NCBI GenBank assembly: GCA_025529335.1
Contig: JAMYHX010000247.1
Location: forward strand, 1 to 62,406
Origin: Rhizopus sp. PT2906
Lineage: Eukaryota; Mucoromycota; Mucoromycetes; Mucorales; Rhizopodaceae
DNA length: 62,406 bases
Direction: 5' to 3'
Position 1 is the stretch's first letter, and the number at the start of each line of letters is the position of its first letter. This document shows positions 10,608-21,729 of the stretch, piece by piece. The notes under the pieces are model-generated. The model was not told where the DNA came from and searched no databases. It saw only the letters and a program-made list of their open reading frames with translations. The translations under genes and the position numbers were made by a program.

Positions 10608-11243
10608 CTAACTGGCCTTTGATACAAACTTCTTTTGTTCATCAAGTACAGCTTGCTTAAAATCAATTACTTCCTTCCAACAGTCAAGCGATCTATCCTT
10701 GTTGTTGCTAAATAATAAAGTATTATTAGAGCTTTCTTGTTTTGTTTTCTATTGTATGATATAGTTACTTGTAGCAAGCAATCACTTTTTCTTGGTGCTT
10801 TTTGATTTCTAAAGGTATTTCCTTGGTAGTCGTTCTATAAAACATAAGTACAATTGAATATATATCCTTATATATATACCTTTGAATGTTCTTGATCATG
10901 CCTTCGATATCATCGTTTGTTTCAAGAGACGACAATTGGTGATTATCACTTTTGGCAGACTCAACCTGTAACTTTTGACTAATCTCCTTTTCAGCTTGTT
11001 TCATTTTTACAAGTTCTTCAGCAACTCTTTCGCGTACAAGTGCTTCCACTTGACGTGCTTCAGCTCTCTCGGCTGTTTGTTCCACTTTTTTTTCTAAAGA
11101 GTGAATAAAGCTTGGGGTGAACTGTTTAATTGTTAAGCAAAAGGTGTTTATATATTTAAGAAGGGAGAGCTAACCTGGACAGGAACATTTGGATTGATAA
11201 AGATGACAGGTTCCTCTTGAGTCTTTGATTGAGCTAATCCCAT
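10608..11243 (-). CDS. MIC19: MICOS subunit MIC19 (CHCH-domain protein)
   Basis: Four small exons (11243-11175, 11121-10880, 10834-10769, 10707-10608) give 158 aa. The N-terminus MGLAQSK fits an N-myristoylation site, as in other Mic19/CHCHD3 proteins, followed by EEPVIFINPNVPVQFTPSF. A long charged coiled coil (AEARQVEALVRERVAEELVK and on) occupies the middle. The C-terminus has a CHCH-type cysteine pair in CX10C spacing (ACYNNNKDRSLDCW), matching fungal Mic19, and ends WKEVIDFKQAVLDEQKKFV. Mic19 regulates MICOS at mitochondrial cristae junctions by binding Mic60. The spliced AAC codon at the third junction is what creates the CX10C spacing. Confidence 0.88.
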
Positions 11244-11354
11244 CTTTATTGTTTATAATTAAAAAAAGAAGAAATGTCAAGAGAAAAAGAAGGGTAAGGC
11301 TACCCTTAAGCGGTGTTTTAAAGAGAGAAAACAAGGTCTCTCTCTCCCTTCATT

Positions 11355-12671
11355 TTATTGCCGTTGAAAGATATCTATCAATTTGAGTCTTGGTTGTTCT
11401 TTTTGCTCTTTTTCTTCCTTTTTCTTAAAAGTCTTTTCTAACTTTAATAGTTTCTTTAACTCACTGTTTGAAGAAATGTAATTGCCATCCTCATCAATAA
11501 ACATGATGTTTATGTCATCGTCACTAGATGAGTAACCATTGACTTGACTTTTTAACAGGTCAATTTGTTCATTAAGGTCATTGAGCAACTTTAAAATAGG
11601 ATCCTTTGAAATCACTCTTTCTTTAGTCTCATCATCCATCGATTTCTCTTCTTCTTTCTGCTCTTCAATCAATGGCTGTTGTTCTTGTTTCTGTTCTTCT
11701 TGTTCCCTTTCTGCTTCGATTAGTTTATCGGATACAATAGGTGTGCATGAAATGGTGTGTATTCTTGGTTTAGGGATACGAGACAGTTTCATTTCTTCAC
11801 ATAATCTGGGTGTTGAGATTACAATTAAATAATGGCAAGTGGATATTTCTTCCATATAAGAAATTCTGTCATGTCCCTGATATTCACATTGATACTATCA
11901 TTTATAAGCACATGAGGTAATTAAACCTATGATTCCTTTACTTACTTGCACTTCAACTGTACGTGGTTTCTTTGTAAAGTCACATGTAGATCCATCCCCC
12001 CACTGTTGTAACAAGTAACGTTGATTTCCTACTTGCTTCAAGGTCGTGGCTGGTCTCTTGGCAGTCTTGTCTCTTCGAATGGTTGGCAGTAATGCGTTTT
12101 CGATGATTGGATTTTGATCAATTGTCACACCAGGATATTTGCCCAGATAATGAGACGCTGTTTCCTTCTTTCTTTCCACTCTACCATCATAGACACTTTC
12201 GACATGAAACTGGCGTACATATTGTTTGTGACAGTATTCATAGGCCCAGTATTGATGCGTCTATTGTGAAAGATTAATTGTGTGTTGCTCTTTTTGGTCC
12301 GTTTCAATAGTTACATAAAACTGAAGACAACTGTTTTCTAAGGGTTGAAGAAGTTCCAGCCCTCTTTCGATCAGTTTCTGCTCATCCTCGTGGGTATCTT
12401 TTGTTTCTGTTTCCATTTGTTCCTGATGCTCTGCTTCATCTCGATCAACTTGAGGAATGTTGCATAAAAATGGCTGACCATATGAGTCTCTCATCAGCAT
12501 TGTTTGATCGTTAAAGGCAGCATCATGTAATTGAGATTGTGGTATCTTTTCTGTTGTTAATAAGGAAACTTTGTATCTTGGCAAGTTTAAAACGTCATCA
12601 CTAACAAAGTAGCTTGCCAATGTTGACTGAATCAATACTGTAACAGCAATAAGAATTGACTTCATTAACAT
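11355..12671 (-). CDS. YOS9: YOS9/OS-9 ER-associated degradation lectin
   Basis: Three exons (12671-12315, 12260-11946, 11894-11355) give 403 aa. A signal peptide (MLMKSILIAVTVLIQSTLAS) starts the protein. The MRH (mannose-6-phosphate receptor homology) lectin domain spans the exons: CLQFY|THQYWAYEYCHKQYVRQFH, then QWGDGSTCDFTKKPRTVEVQ and YQCEYQGHDRISYMEEISTC plus the TPRLC block. The QW, R and E/Y residues that bind trimmed N-glycans appear present. It should act in the ER lumen with Hrd3/Hrd1 to select misfolded glycoproteins. The C-terminal half is acidic and Q/E-rich. Unlike yeast Yos9, no HDEL retention signal is present (it ends IDIFQRQ). An in-frame TAG at 12261-12263 is the last triplet of a 54-nt intron. 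Confidence 0.9.
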
Positions 12672-12740
12672 GTAAAAAAGAAAAAGAAAAAGAAAAAGAA
12701 AGAGATATGTTTTCAAATTTAATTGGCCCTATTTTTTTTT

Positions 12741-13508
12741 TTATCGAAATACATCAGTATTACGGAAACTGGATTTGTCTCTAAGCGCATCATTGTGTGT
12801 TTTATATTCCATAATTGTATCAGCTGGTAAGTTTAAATGTCTTTTGATAGTATCTCTATTTATATACATATATACATTAGATATTGTTGTCACATCTTAT
12901 ATTCTTTTACCTAATCTTCAAGTTTATCTTTCCATTAGATGATGTCTTATTCCAAACAGAAATAATATCCTCTGATCCTCTAATTGACAATACTGCTCCA
13001 CATATTTCATCGTTAACATCAAATTGATCCCCAATAATTGCCAATACTAATGATTCCCAATATCTACTTGCTAGCCCCTTTTTGACTCTTACAATCCATT
13101 TTCCACCATTTATATTCACATCATCCTAACAACCATAAGCTTCTCCTCTATATTTTTGTTCTTAATTATTACCTCCCAAACAGGTCGTACGCCTTGTTTA
13201 AATAAATGATAATCACTAATATTTGGTAAATCACTCGGACGACGCAAATGACTATATGCAGCCCAAAACTCTTCAACCTATATAAATCTAGTCATTATTT
13301 TTGTTGTTTAAATGTATATATATTTTATATAAATTACAGTCTTGAATGTTGCTATTTTTTTCATGGCTCCTTCATAATCTACTATTTTCTCTCCAGGAGA
13401 TCTGTGCATGAACCAAAACACCCAGCCATAACGAAGTGCATGTGATTCTGGTCTTGTTGATGGGGTATTTGAAAGCTCTACTGATCCATTAAAACTCATT
13501 TTATACAT
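12741..13508 (-). CDS. Class II eIF4E-family cap-binding protein (4EHP-like)
   Basis: Four exons (13508-13338, 13277-13173, 13125-12911, 12855-12741) give 201 aa. The core follows metazoan eIF4E2/4EHP closely: VEEFWAAYSHLRRPSDLP, DYHLFKQGVRPVWED, NGGKWIVRVKKGLASRYWES, DEICGAVLSIRGSEDIISVW, then IRDTIKRHLNLP and IMEYKTHND. The second cap-stacking residue lies in DYEGAMKKI, where class I proteins have Trp; Tyr there marks class II. The first position reads RYGWVFWF and appears to keep a Trp, so the protein looks intermediate. It probably binds the mRNA cap without recruiting eIF4G efficiently and acts as a translational repressor. A second in-frame ATG at 13499 (MSFNGSV) could also be the start. 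Confidence 0.87.
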
Positions 13509-13639
13509 GCAAAATAAAAAAGTTTTTATATTATTTTCTATACAAAAAGCCTTTACTTTTGGCTCTCAACTTTAAAAAAAAAAAAATGAATCGCGGAAGT
13601 TTAAAAAAGACACACAAGATCTTATTGGGGCGCTTTTTA

Positions 13640-15152
13640 TTAAAGTGTTTCGCTTCTTCCTCGACTATTGCTTCCACGCTTAGATGTTGCAAGTCGAGAA
13701 CCGAGTTGAGCAAAGCTTTGTTTGACAGTAGGTCGTTTTGATCGTTTATCTGTAGTATGCATAAAAGGTAAAGCTACCATAAGGCTTTGAAAACTATCTG
13801 GTTGTCGTAGAGCATGAGATTCTGAAGAGGCACTGTTGCTACTATGACTATTGGATCTGTCTAAATCAGAGGATGGTATATTCAGAGATTCTCTATGGTA
13901 AAAGTCTTCTGTAGACTGATCTTGGCTTGTAGTTGTCTCAATACCCTCTTCAAATTCGTTTTGGGACTCTGGATCACTATTGTAGGATACCTCCACAAGA
14001 CAATCTTGCGACGTACTCAATTGACTTCCAGCTGAGAACATGGCGAGCAAACGGTCATCTTCATTTGTCCAATGAGCTGTGCAGAGCGTGTAATCAAGGG
14101 CCATGGGTTCTCCACTGATCCTTTCGACAAACCGTTTCCGTGAGACAAAGGATTCAAAGTAAGGGCCGGAGCAAAAGGAGCACACTTTTTTCTTTTTAAG
14201 GTATTCAGCAATGTGAGCATATGGTATGGGTATCTTGAGCTGGGTGATCTGTCTAGCGCAAATTTCAAATAAACTAGGTGGATCATGCATCAGAGGATAG
14301 CTGCATTCAGTGTCAAAGGAACACTCCTCTGTTAAAAGTTTCTTGAGTGATTTAAGTGAAGCTATCTCGGCAGGTACTGCTCTCAGGGGATTATGAGATA
14401 CATTGAGCGTCATCAGTTCGCTTAATTGTGATATCTCCTGTGGTAGTTGAGTTAATTGATTATTGTCTAACAGTAGGACTGCCAGCTGCGGTAGATTGCC
14501 GATGCCTTTAGGTAACGTCGTCAGCTTGTTTTCGCTCAAGATCAGTGTATTTAATCTCTTTAATTGTTGAATGGTATCTGGTATAAATTCTAGTTGGTTC
14601 TTGGAGGCATTCAGTACGCGTAGGTTGACAAGTTGACCAATAGCTCGTGGCAAGTTGATCATTAAATTATTTGACCTATCAAATATAAGTCATCTTTTTT
14701 AAAAGATAAAAATAACCTTACAAGTCTAATTTTGTCAAATTGCTCAGATAAGCAATACTCGAGCTAAGTTTGATCAATGACTGGTTTGATAAATCCACAA
14801 AAGACGTCATTCGTTTATGACTCATGACCTGCTCTGCTGTTAATCTCGACCAACCTTCTTCATCTCTTAGAGTATATGTTTCGTCATCAATACTTGTATA
14901 ATCCTCTTCGTCATCTTCTTCTTCTTCTTCTGTGTTATAATACGTTTGATCAATATAATTTAAGTCGTTTTCCAAGCTTCGATGTAAAATTGATGAGTTC
15001 TCTTCTAGTTTATACAAATCGGGATGGTTTAATATAAAATCTGTAAAGGTCAAGCTCTTTGTATATGGCTCGGTTGTATCTGGCTCTTGAGGTTGTGATA
15101 TGTAACCAAACGTAAATGGTTCATTCAGTTTACTCGATTGCTGTTGTCCCAT
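13640..15152 (-). CDS. Leucine-rich-repeat protein with C-terminal cysteine module
   Basis: Two exons (15152-14722, 14675-13640) give 488 aa. The N-terminus MGQQQSS is a candidate N-myristoylation site. An acidic stretch (EEEEEDDEED) precedes about six LRRs of the LxxLxxLxLxxNxLxxLPxx type, residues ~128-255. The repeats end in a cysteine/histidine module, VCSFCSGPYFESFVSRKRFV...LCTAHW, of the type following LRRs in small LRRC28/58-like proteins; it may bind a metal. The remainder is Ser-rich and probably disordered. The protein is probably a membrane-associated scaffold; no specific partner can be named. Confidence 0.8.
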
Positions 15153-15306
15153 GAAAGTATAGTATTAGACATAAAAGGAAAAGGAAAGAGAGAGAGAGAG
15201 AAGAAAAATCTTATTGTTCTCAAGAAAAGCTTATTCTCTGCCAACATCAATCTGAGGTAACACAGAAAAAAGACTGAAAGTCTGCAAGAGGTTCCTGTTG
15301 CTTTTA

Positions 15307-18300
15307 TTAAAGACACGACGTGAATTCAGCGACAGTCCTTTGTAATTGACGGTTCTTGGCCAACAAGGGCAATATCTCTGCTAATAGTTCCTTTTTTGAT
15401 ATTTTACCCTATATAAAATTGATGTTAGTTATATCAAATACACATGGATTACACATACGAGAATTGTAGGCTCCCACTTGACAATGTCGGGAAATGGTCT
15501 ATTATTCATGATTAGTTTTAAATATACTTCTTTTGTGTGTGTGTGATCTTTACGCATAAGGTGGTCCTGTTAGCCATTTACATAGTTCTTCTACTTTGTT
15601 CTTTGCATTTTCTTCGGATAATCTTCTTGCATAATATATCATCCAATCTTTATACTCTGTAGGAGAATCTAACAGAGCAGCTACCGCTAACTGCATTTCT
15701 ATATGACTGAGAGTAATAACCTTGGTTGCGGCTGATACATCTAATAGCATATGCATGGATCGATCTACTCCATAAGCCGACATACGGGACGAAAGCCATG
15801 CTAGAGGATGATCACCCGCCTGACGTGCCGAACCCCAGAATTCAGAGATGATGTACCAAGCATCACTTATTCGAAGCCAAATCCTCATGTCAGTATGATA
15901 TACAAAGGCTTGATTAGAACTTGTCAGTAGGATAGGCAATCCACTCTTTTGGATTCGAATATTCTTGATACTAGGTGCCTTGTGTGTCTTGTCTGTTTCA
16001 AGCTGTGCTACCTGCAGCACCGGCGCTATAGATACGCCGTCTATACGGCTTTTTACATTCAGTACATCCCACGAGTACAACAGGCCAGTCGCAGTGATAC
16101 AGACGAGCCACTGATGATGGCTTTGCAGTATTACAGGCGTGCTTTCCAACACAATCGCCGGTAAAATCCTTCGACCGGCTGGAGAGTAGACGTGAATGGA
16201 TCCATCTTCACACCCAGCTGCACAGAACTCCGCGTTGCTTGTCATGACAAGAATAGCACTTGACAGATAATCCATCCAGATCGGTGTTCCTTGCCTTGTG
16301 ACGACCAACTTGGCACGGACTGAACCTAAAAGAATCTAAGAAAACAAATTCATAACTTTTTATTCTTGGTTTACTTTGAGCATCTTCTGTGTTATGACAT
16401 TCCATCACCACTGTCGGATCCTCTGGCCTTAAGCCCGTGCTGAGAACTGTTTTCACTTTAGGCAGTGCCATCTTGACCAGACTCTTTTGCACTATAGGAG
16501 GAGCAACTGCACTATCAAGCCAATTGGGTCGTGCTCTCGTCGGTTTGCTTCCAACCACCTCGTTCACTTCCTCATCTGAAGCTGGTCTTTTATTTCCTAT
16601 CACTACTGTATCCACGTTGACTGCTGAATTCTGTATAGAAAACGTTACTACTTTTTCCATGTTAAATTCTATTTTCTTACAGCCTGGTTTATCTTGGAAT
16701 TGTCTTGAGAGATATGATTCATAGGCTGTGTTTGGACTGAAGATGCTTGAACAGTAGACGACGAATGCATGGCCGAGGTACGCGTGTTCAGACTGATGGG
16801 TTGAATACGCTTTTTACCATCTTTTGTGATAGATACCTTTTGTTCCAAGATGGTTGGCTGTTGACTAGTTGACGATGATATGTTGGTTATAGTGGGAGGA
16901 ACTGGTGCTAAAGGTGGTGCCTCTATAATGGGCGTATCTTGATTTCCAATACTCGCGTTTCCGTCCATGAGATCAGCAACACGTGGTGGCAGTGCTGGCT
17001 CTGTATCAGTAGTTTGCTCTAGTTCCAGTTGTATTGGTGTCTCCAAGAGTTGTGTTTGATCTTTTCCATAACCATATCTCTCCAATCTTTCTCTCTAAGT
17101 AATTGGTATTAGAAAGCCCCTTCATCTCTCTTTCAATCATACTTACAACAATACTCTCTGGTACCACATCAGACAATTCCTCTTCAAATTGAAGGCAGGC
17201 AACAGTACCATCTTGAGAGCAAGCAAAGAGGCACTTGCCATCGGGGGACCTAATATTGAATAAGCAAAAAAAGCATTCTGAAATACATACAAATATTTAC
17301 CATGCAAGATCATATACGTTATTATCGAAAATATCTGCTGCAACGCAAATCGGTTTGCTAAACTTGGTCACCCAAATAGATATACTCCTGTCCTGGCTTC
17401 CTAGTGCACAAATTGACGATACTGATTTTTCACCAGGTCCATTTCCTTCATTATCATCACTCATATAAAACATTTTCGGATTGAAACACTAGAATACTTA
17501 TTAAAGAGAGCAAAACAAACAACAACGACTTACGGTCACTTCAACCGGAAGCTTGTGCCCCACAAGCGATATGTCTGCATTCCAATCATCTCGACTTACG
17601 ATCGCAGCTACACATTTTATACTGTTGACAGCATTTGCTGCAGCAAAATGACATCCATCTGGAGACCAACTGTTGTTATATGTCAGACTATATATATAGA
17701 ACAATGTATATATTTTGTACTTGCCTTAATCTTCTAAACAATGTGGTTCCAGGAGCATTCACAAATGGGTTTTTGATATTTGTTTCTAACCCCCAATCAT
17801 ATGTTCTCCATATTTTTACCATTTTATCGTCAGACTACATACAAGCGATAAGTCCAAATAATAATAAAGGAATGAAAAAACTTACTTGAGACGCGAGGTA
17901 TTTTCCTGCAGGATCCCAACTGATGCCTTTGACGAAACCTTCGTGTTTATCGATTTTCTTGATTTGCTCTATTTTATCGATGATTGGTTCATATATTTTG
18001 ATATACATATAGATGTATACTATCTTACCAAATGTTCTTCCGTCCCAGACAATGACATGTCCATCTACACCACAGGATGCTAAATACTTGTTATCTTTTG
18101 ACCAAGCCAAATCCTGTACGTCTATTAATAGAAAAAGAAGTTAATGATTTAGTGTCAGTAATCTCTTTAGTTCATACCAGATTCATGTCCTCTTAAATAC
18201 TTTACAGGTTTCCATGTCTCATAATTAATCTCAGTGCTACCAAATATTGATGATACTTTTGCATTACTGATAGAGAAAAAGGATGAGTTGTATAATAGAC

Positions 18301-18822
18301 AAAGATCGATTATTATATGCTTACACGTCTTTTTCCCAAACAATGATAACATTATCATTATCAGAACCAGAAGCTAAATAATGACCGTCATGATTGGACC
18401 AGCGGACGCATAAGACGGCACCTATTTTGACGTGAGATCTTTATGATAATAAGCGTAAGAGAAGAAAAACATACCATTATGCATTGTCATTGTACAAAGC
18501 AATTTATTACAATTGGGGTTCTTTTCTGCTTCTTCATCGTAAATGGGTTCTGTATTCCAAATTCTAACTTTTCCATCTGGTAATAATAATAATAATAAGC
18601 AACATACGCACGCGTGTGTAGTTGAATAATGATATTACCTAAACCACCTGTTGCTAATCGTGTACCGTCAGGATGAACGTGAATTGAATAAATACAAGGT
18701 TTCTTTCCTTTTGCTTCCTGTGTCTTGTCTGCTTAATGTAAATAATCGGGTTTATTTTCTTTTGAATAAAGAAGAAAATGGTTACCTGCATGGGAAACCC
18801 AGTCTGGTTTAAAGATGATCAT
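15307..18822 (-). CDS. HIR1: HIR1/HIRA histone chaperone subunit
   Basis: Sixteen exons on the minus strand give 903 aa: 18822-18786, 18728-18639, 18576-18475, 18421-18325, 18266-18178, 18121-18029, 17968-17886, 17834-17725, 17669-17534, 17488-17301, 17249-17147, 17094-16681, 16630-16375, 16325-15554, 15498-15459, 15408-15307. All junction phases agree. A seven-blade WD40 propeller starts MIIFKPDWVSHAD and includes HVHPDGTRLATGGLDGKVRI, GHYLASGSDNDNVIIVW and HEGFVKGISWDPAGKYLASQ. The ISKDGKKRIQPISL stretch is the B domain that contacts Asf1. The C-terminal Hira domain runs from TRQGTPIWMDYL to the end. The HIR/HIRA complex deposits H3-H4 independently of replication. Exon 8 ends at an AG|GCAAGT donor, so intron 8 (17670-17724) is GC-AG. 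Confidence 0.93.
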
Positions 18823-19530
18823 GGTGAATATATCAATTTATATGATTTGTAAAATGATCAAGGTTGGAGAGGACTCTCGTATTTATTAAAGAGGTACGAA
18901 TATCGCAATAAAAAAAATTAAAAAAGCACTCAAAAAAAAAGTTTGTTCTCTCTTCCGCTCTCTTTCTCTCTCTCTCTCACTCTCACTCTCTGTTTATCTC
19001 TCTGCTCTCTGGGCCCTCTCTCGCTTTTTTTTTCTCTCTGCCCACAAATCAAGGTAGCTCGTGACTGTGGCGAAAAAACCAAGAGAAGAAATGAGAGGTG
19101 TTTTTGAATACAAGTACATTGTACCCAGTGGATGTGTTTGTCCTCAAAAGGAAGGGAATCATTTGTAGAAACCCCTTTATTGGATTTCTCTCTCTATTGA
19201 GTGATTTTATAAGATCATATAAAGAGTGTCAAAGGGGAATTTGGAATAGAGCAGATTTTGTCACACATTTTGTCTTTTTTTTTGTCTGCAATCATAGACA
19301 CATAATCAAAAAAAGAAACAAGAAAAAGAGCAGATAATGAATTGTTATAGATCAAATGAGATGATGTAGCGTCGTATATATTGGAAACAAAGGACATTGA
19401 ATAGCGTTAAAAGTATCCTTGCAGAACGCGCGCATCCATTGCTTACGGGAACGTTAGATTGCCACAGAAGTCACAGCCAATTCTATTGAGGAATTTTACT
19501 CCTATTAATGGCATCAAGGTCAATTTCCCA
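18823..19530. other. HIR1 upstream region with pyrimidine-rich block
   Basis: About 18940-19045 is an almost pure CT-rich stretch on the plus strand (GA-rich when read in the HIR1 direction). It lies roughly 120-220 nt upstream of the HIR1 start, plausibly promoter or 5' UTR. The remainder has no recognised gene. Confidence 0.5.
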
Positions 19531-19905
19531 TCATTCTCTTTCATTTAGGAAGGATGCGGTCTTGTTTATAAGCTTAGTGTTGGATTGACTGATTTTGGTA
19601 GATAACTCAGGAAATGTTTCCTGAAAGAGCAGCGAGCGTAGACCAGATAGGCCAACAGCGACTGCAGAAAGGTCATCTCTCAGCTTGACGACTTTTTTGT
19701 TTGACACCAACACATAGTCAGGATCGCGACACAAGAAGGACCCTTTGACTTTTGCCTTGATTTCTTTATCTTTTATCGTCTTTCGATGAATGGTGTTGAT
19801 TAATTTGGAGAAGCAGTAAATGCAGGCTTGAGACATCATGCTGTCATTTGTGATGCACACATGGACGTTCATTTCATGAAATTCTTTGTTTCCATTTTCC
19901 ACCAT
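19531..19905 (-). pseudogene. Relic of a transposase-like C-terminal domain
   Basis: A 124-aa open frame with CIYCFSKLINTIHRKTIKDK, then GSFLCRDPDYV and DDLSAVAVGLSGLRSLLFQE ending ISQSNTKLINKTASFLNERE. It resembles the C-terminal zinc-ribbon plus helical tail of multicopy fungal transposase-type ORFs, where the ribbon has two Cys pairs. Here the second pair has lost its last Cys (CRDPD), and nothing upstream extends the protein. A decayed mobile-element fragment is likely; the exact family is not established. Confidence 0.4.
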
Positions 19906-20127
19906 ATCGTCTGAATCTCTTTGTTGTTGAGCCTACTCCCATGCTTCTATTTCATATGAACATAACAGGACATGGTCTGCTTTTACTTTTTACCAAATAG
20001 TTTATATAATAGTATTCATCAATCGTATATTACTGTGCTTCTTACCCTTCTTGCCTATCAAAAATTTTCTTTCTTTCGCACATAAGCGGTCGTTTTGCAA
20101 TTCCTCTTCCTTTTATGTCGAGCCAAC

Positions 20128-20365
20128 ACTACATGCACCAGAAAATGCATCAGAAAATAAGCTAATGCTACGGGCGCTTCTTCTAGGCACTGCATGTGAC
20201 ATCACTTTACAACTTTACACTACCAAAGTCTTTACCATACCTAAGACTGTCCAGTTCACTCTCTCTGATATAAAACACGAATTTATCCTAATTACAGGTG
20301 AATGATCTTGGTTCTTTTTGATCAAACTGACAATATAATAAAAATAAACGCATCAATAACATTTC
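20128..20365 (+). repeat. Longer copy of the motif block near 6290-6395
   Basis: Starts ACACTACATGCACCAGAAAA and ends near TTTTTGATCAAACTGACAAT. Both ends match 6289-6385, but the middle (~20165-20275) is absent from that copy. The frame through it reads HAPENASENKLMLRALLLGT, and the partial copy at 5675 reads HAPENTSEVRLIL. Substitutions preserve the reading frame, which suggests a repeated coding segment rather than noncoding DNA. Confidence 0.55.
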
Positions 20366-20414
20366 TTTTTATCTCTTCTTCTTCTTCTTCTTCTTGAAAA
20401 GAACACAAATTAAT

Positions 20415-21137
20415 ATGTCACCTTTATATAGTCATGTTTATCTTGACACTACACATTCAAAAGCTTCGTTGGGCGACACCATAGGTAGCGCCCGTAGTAT
20501 TGATCGTTTTTTCATTAAAAGCAGATTTTCCTTTTTTCTTGCTACTGATGTTGTTAATGTCAGCACTGATGACGTTATTATTAAGAGTAAGCTCACATAT
20601 GATAGGTCATATATGGAAGGGCTCCTAGCCGAATAACGATTGCTTACGAGTATTTATTGATAATGTTATGATGGCACAACAGAGCCGACTATTGCCACTA
20701 AGAAAACCTGTAAGAACCTATTAAGATCATTTCAAAACTTTAATATTTTTTGTACTGTTATAGCGCTTATCAAATCAGAGGCTCTACGTTATCTCTCTGC
20801 AACCTTGCTACTGAATGAATCTGTCAACAAATCCGGATACAATTACCTGTTTGCGTTCACGAATGATCAGTATACCTGTTTGAAACGGCATTTTGGTCCA
20901 GTTAATGTTACTGCCTACCAATGGAACGATGGATTAGTGGTTCTGATCGATGAGGACCAACAGTTCGTCAAAGAAAAGGGGCTAAGCACGCCGAAGGCCG
21001 TATACTGTGGAAATTGAAGGATGAACACTACAGTAAGTGTTGTCCCCTCTCTTTTATTTTCTGTAAAGTTAACCAACCTTTAGATTTCATCGACATTGAT
21101 AGCTTCAATCCACACGTATATGTACGCAAATCCTAAA
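20415..21137 (+). pseudogene. Degenerate unidentified gene
   Basis: Two open stretches (20415-20636 and about 20763-21017) look protein-coding (YLSATLLLNESVNKSGYNYL; FAFTNDQYTCLKRHFGPVNV). A frame change near 20995 leads into LWKLKDEHY. A clean GT-AG intron (about 21030-21085) then joins it to NFIDIDSFNPHVYVRKS and a stop. The surviving splice sites and the frame breaks together suggest a decayed gene, possibly of mobile origin. No family is recognised. Confidence 0.35.
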
Positions 21138-21339
21138 CGAAAGAAAGCCATAAGAAAAAAATAGAACTGCCCCAAGAAATGATTAAACGGCTAAAATAAG
21201 CTGGATATTTGCATCAAGGTATTTGTCTACCCTATGTCCAAAGCAGATCAGTCAACCTTATCTCGAGATATAAATGTGGACACACGCGTCTTTTGTTATA
21301 GAATGAAGATTATAATTTCCATAATAGGTAAAGACAGAG

Positions 21340-21690
21340 TCTGTGCGTAGTCAATAAGGAATATAAAGTGACTTATAAGCACTATTCCGATGCGTAGTCT
21401 TTACAATAAGAATAACAGATTAGAGTAATTTAATAATCATCCTGATCATTGTGGCAAGCCAGGTACCACAGCTTTAACCATAACCGTAACAGAACGAATC
21501 AGATCGTACCTGGATTTAACCCACATCAAAAAGTATAAATAGAGCCCTCTTTTTCATTGTATTTTGAATTATCTCAATTCTCAGGAATAAACGAATTCTC
21601 ACAAACACTTGTTTGTCCCTGTCTTTTGTCTTTCTTCAACAACCTCAAGTTATCTCATCTTTATTGTGAAACTCAATGATTGTGAAGGCG
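21340..21690 (+). promoter_or_regulatory. TATA-box promoter, possibly a solo LTR
   Basis: A consensus TATAAATAG at about 21535, a GGAATAAACG polyadenylation-like signal about 50 nt downstream, and a pyrimidine-rich leader resemble a U3-R arrangement of an LTR. Coding-like relics follow. No second copy is in the window, so LTR identity is untested. Confidence 0.3.
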
Positions 21691-21729
21691 ACATTCAGAG
21701 TAAGTTGATTATAAAATAATGCAATGCAG

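Noticed and set aside
12261..12263. In-frame TAG in YOS9
   Set aside because: It is the last triplet of a 54-nt GT-AG intron (12314-12261). Splicing gives CLQFY|THQYWAYEYC, which fits the OS-9 lectin domain.
16326..16335. Alternative HIR1 acceptor TTCTTAG ten nt earlier
   Set aside because: It gives the wrong frame for exon 14; the acceptor ending at 16326 restores SSVRAKLVVTRQGTP.
17969..18028. Continuous open frame across HIR1 intron between exons 6 and 7
   Set aside because: The stretch is a stop-free intron. Splicing removes an unrelated Ile/Tyr-rich insert and restores the WD40 pattern (RTF|EQIKKIDKHEGFVKG).
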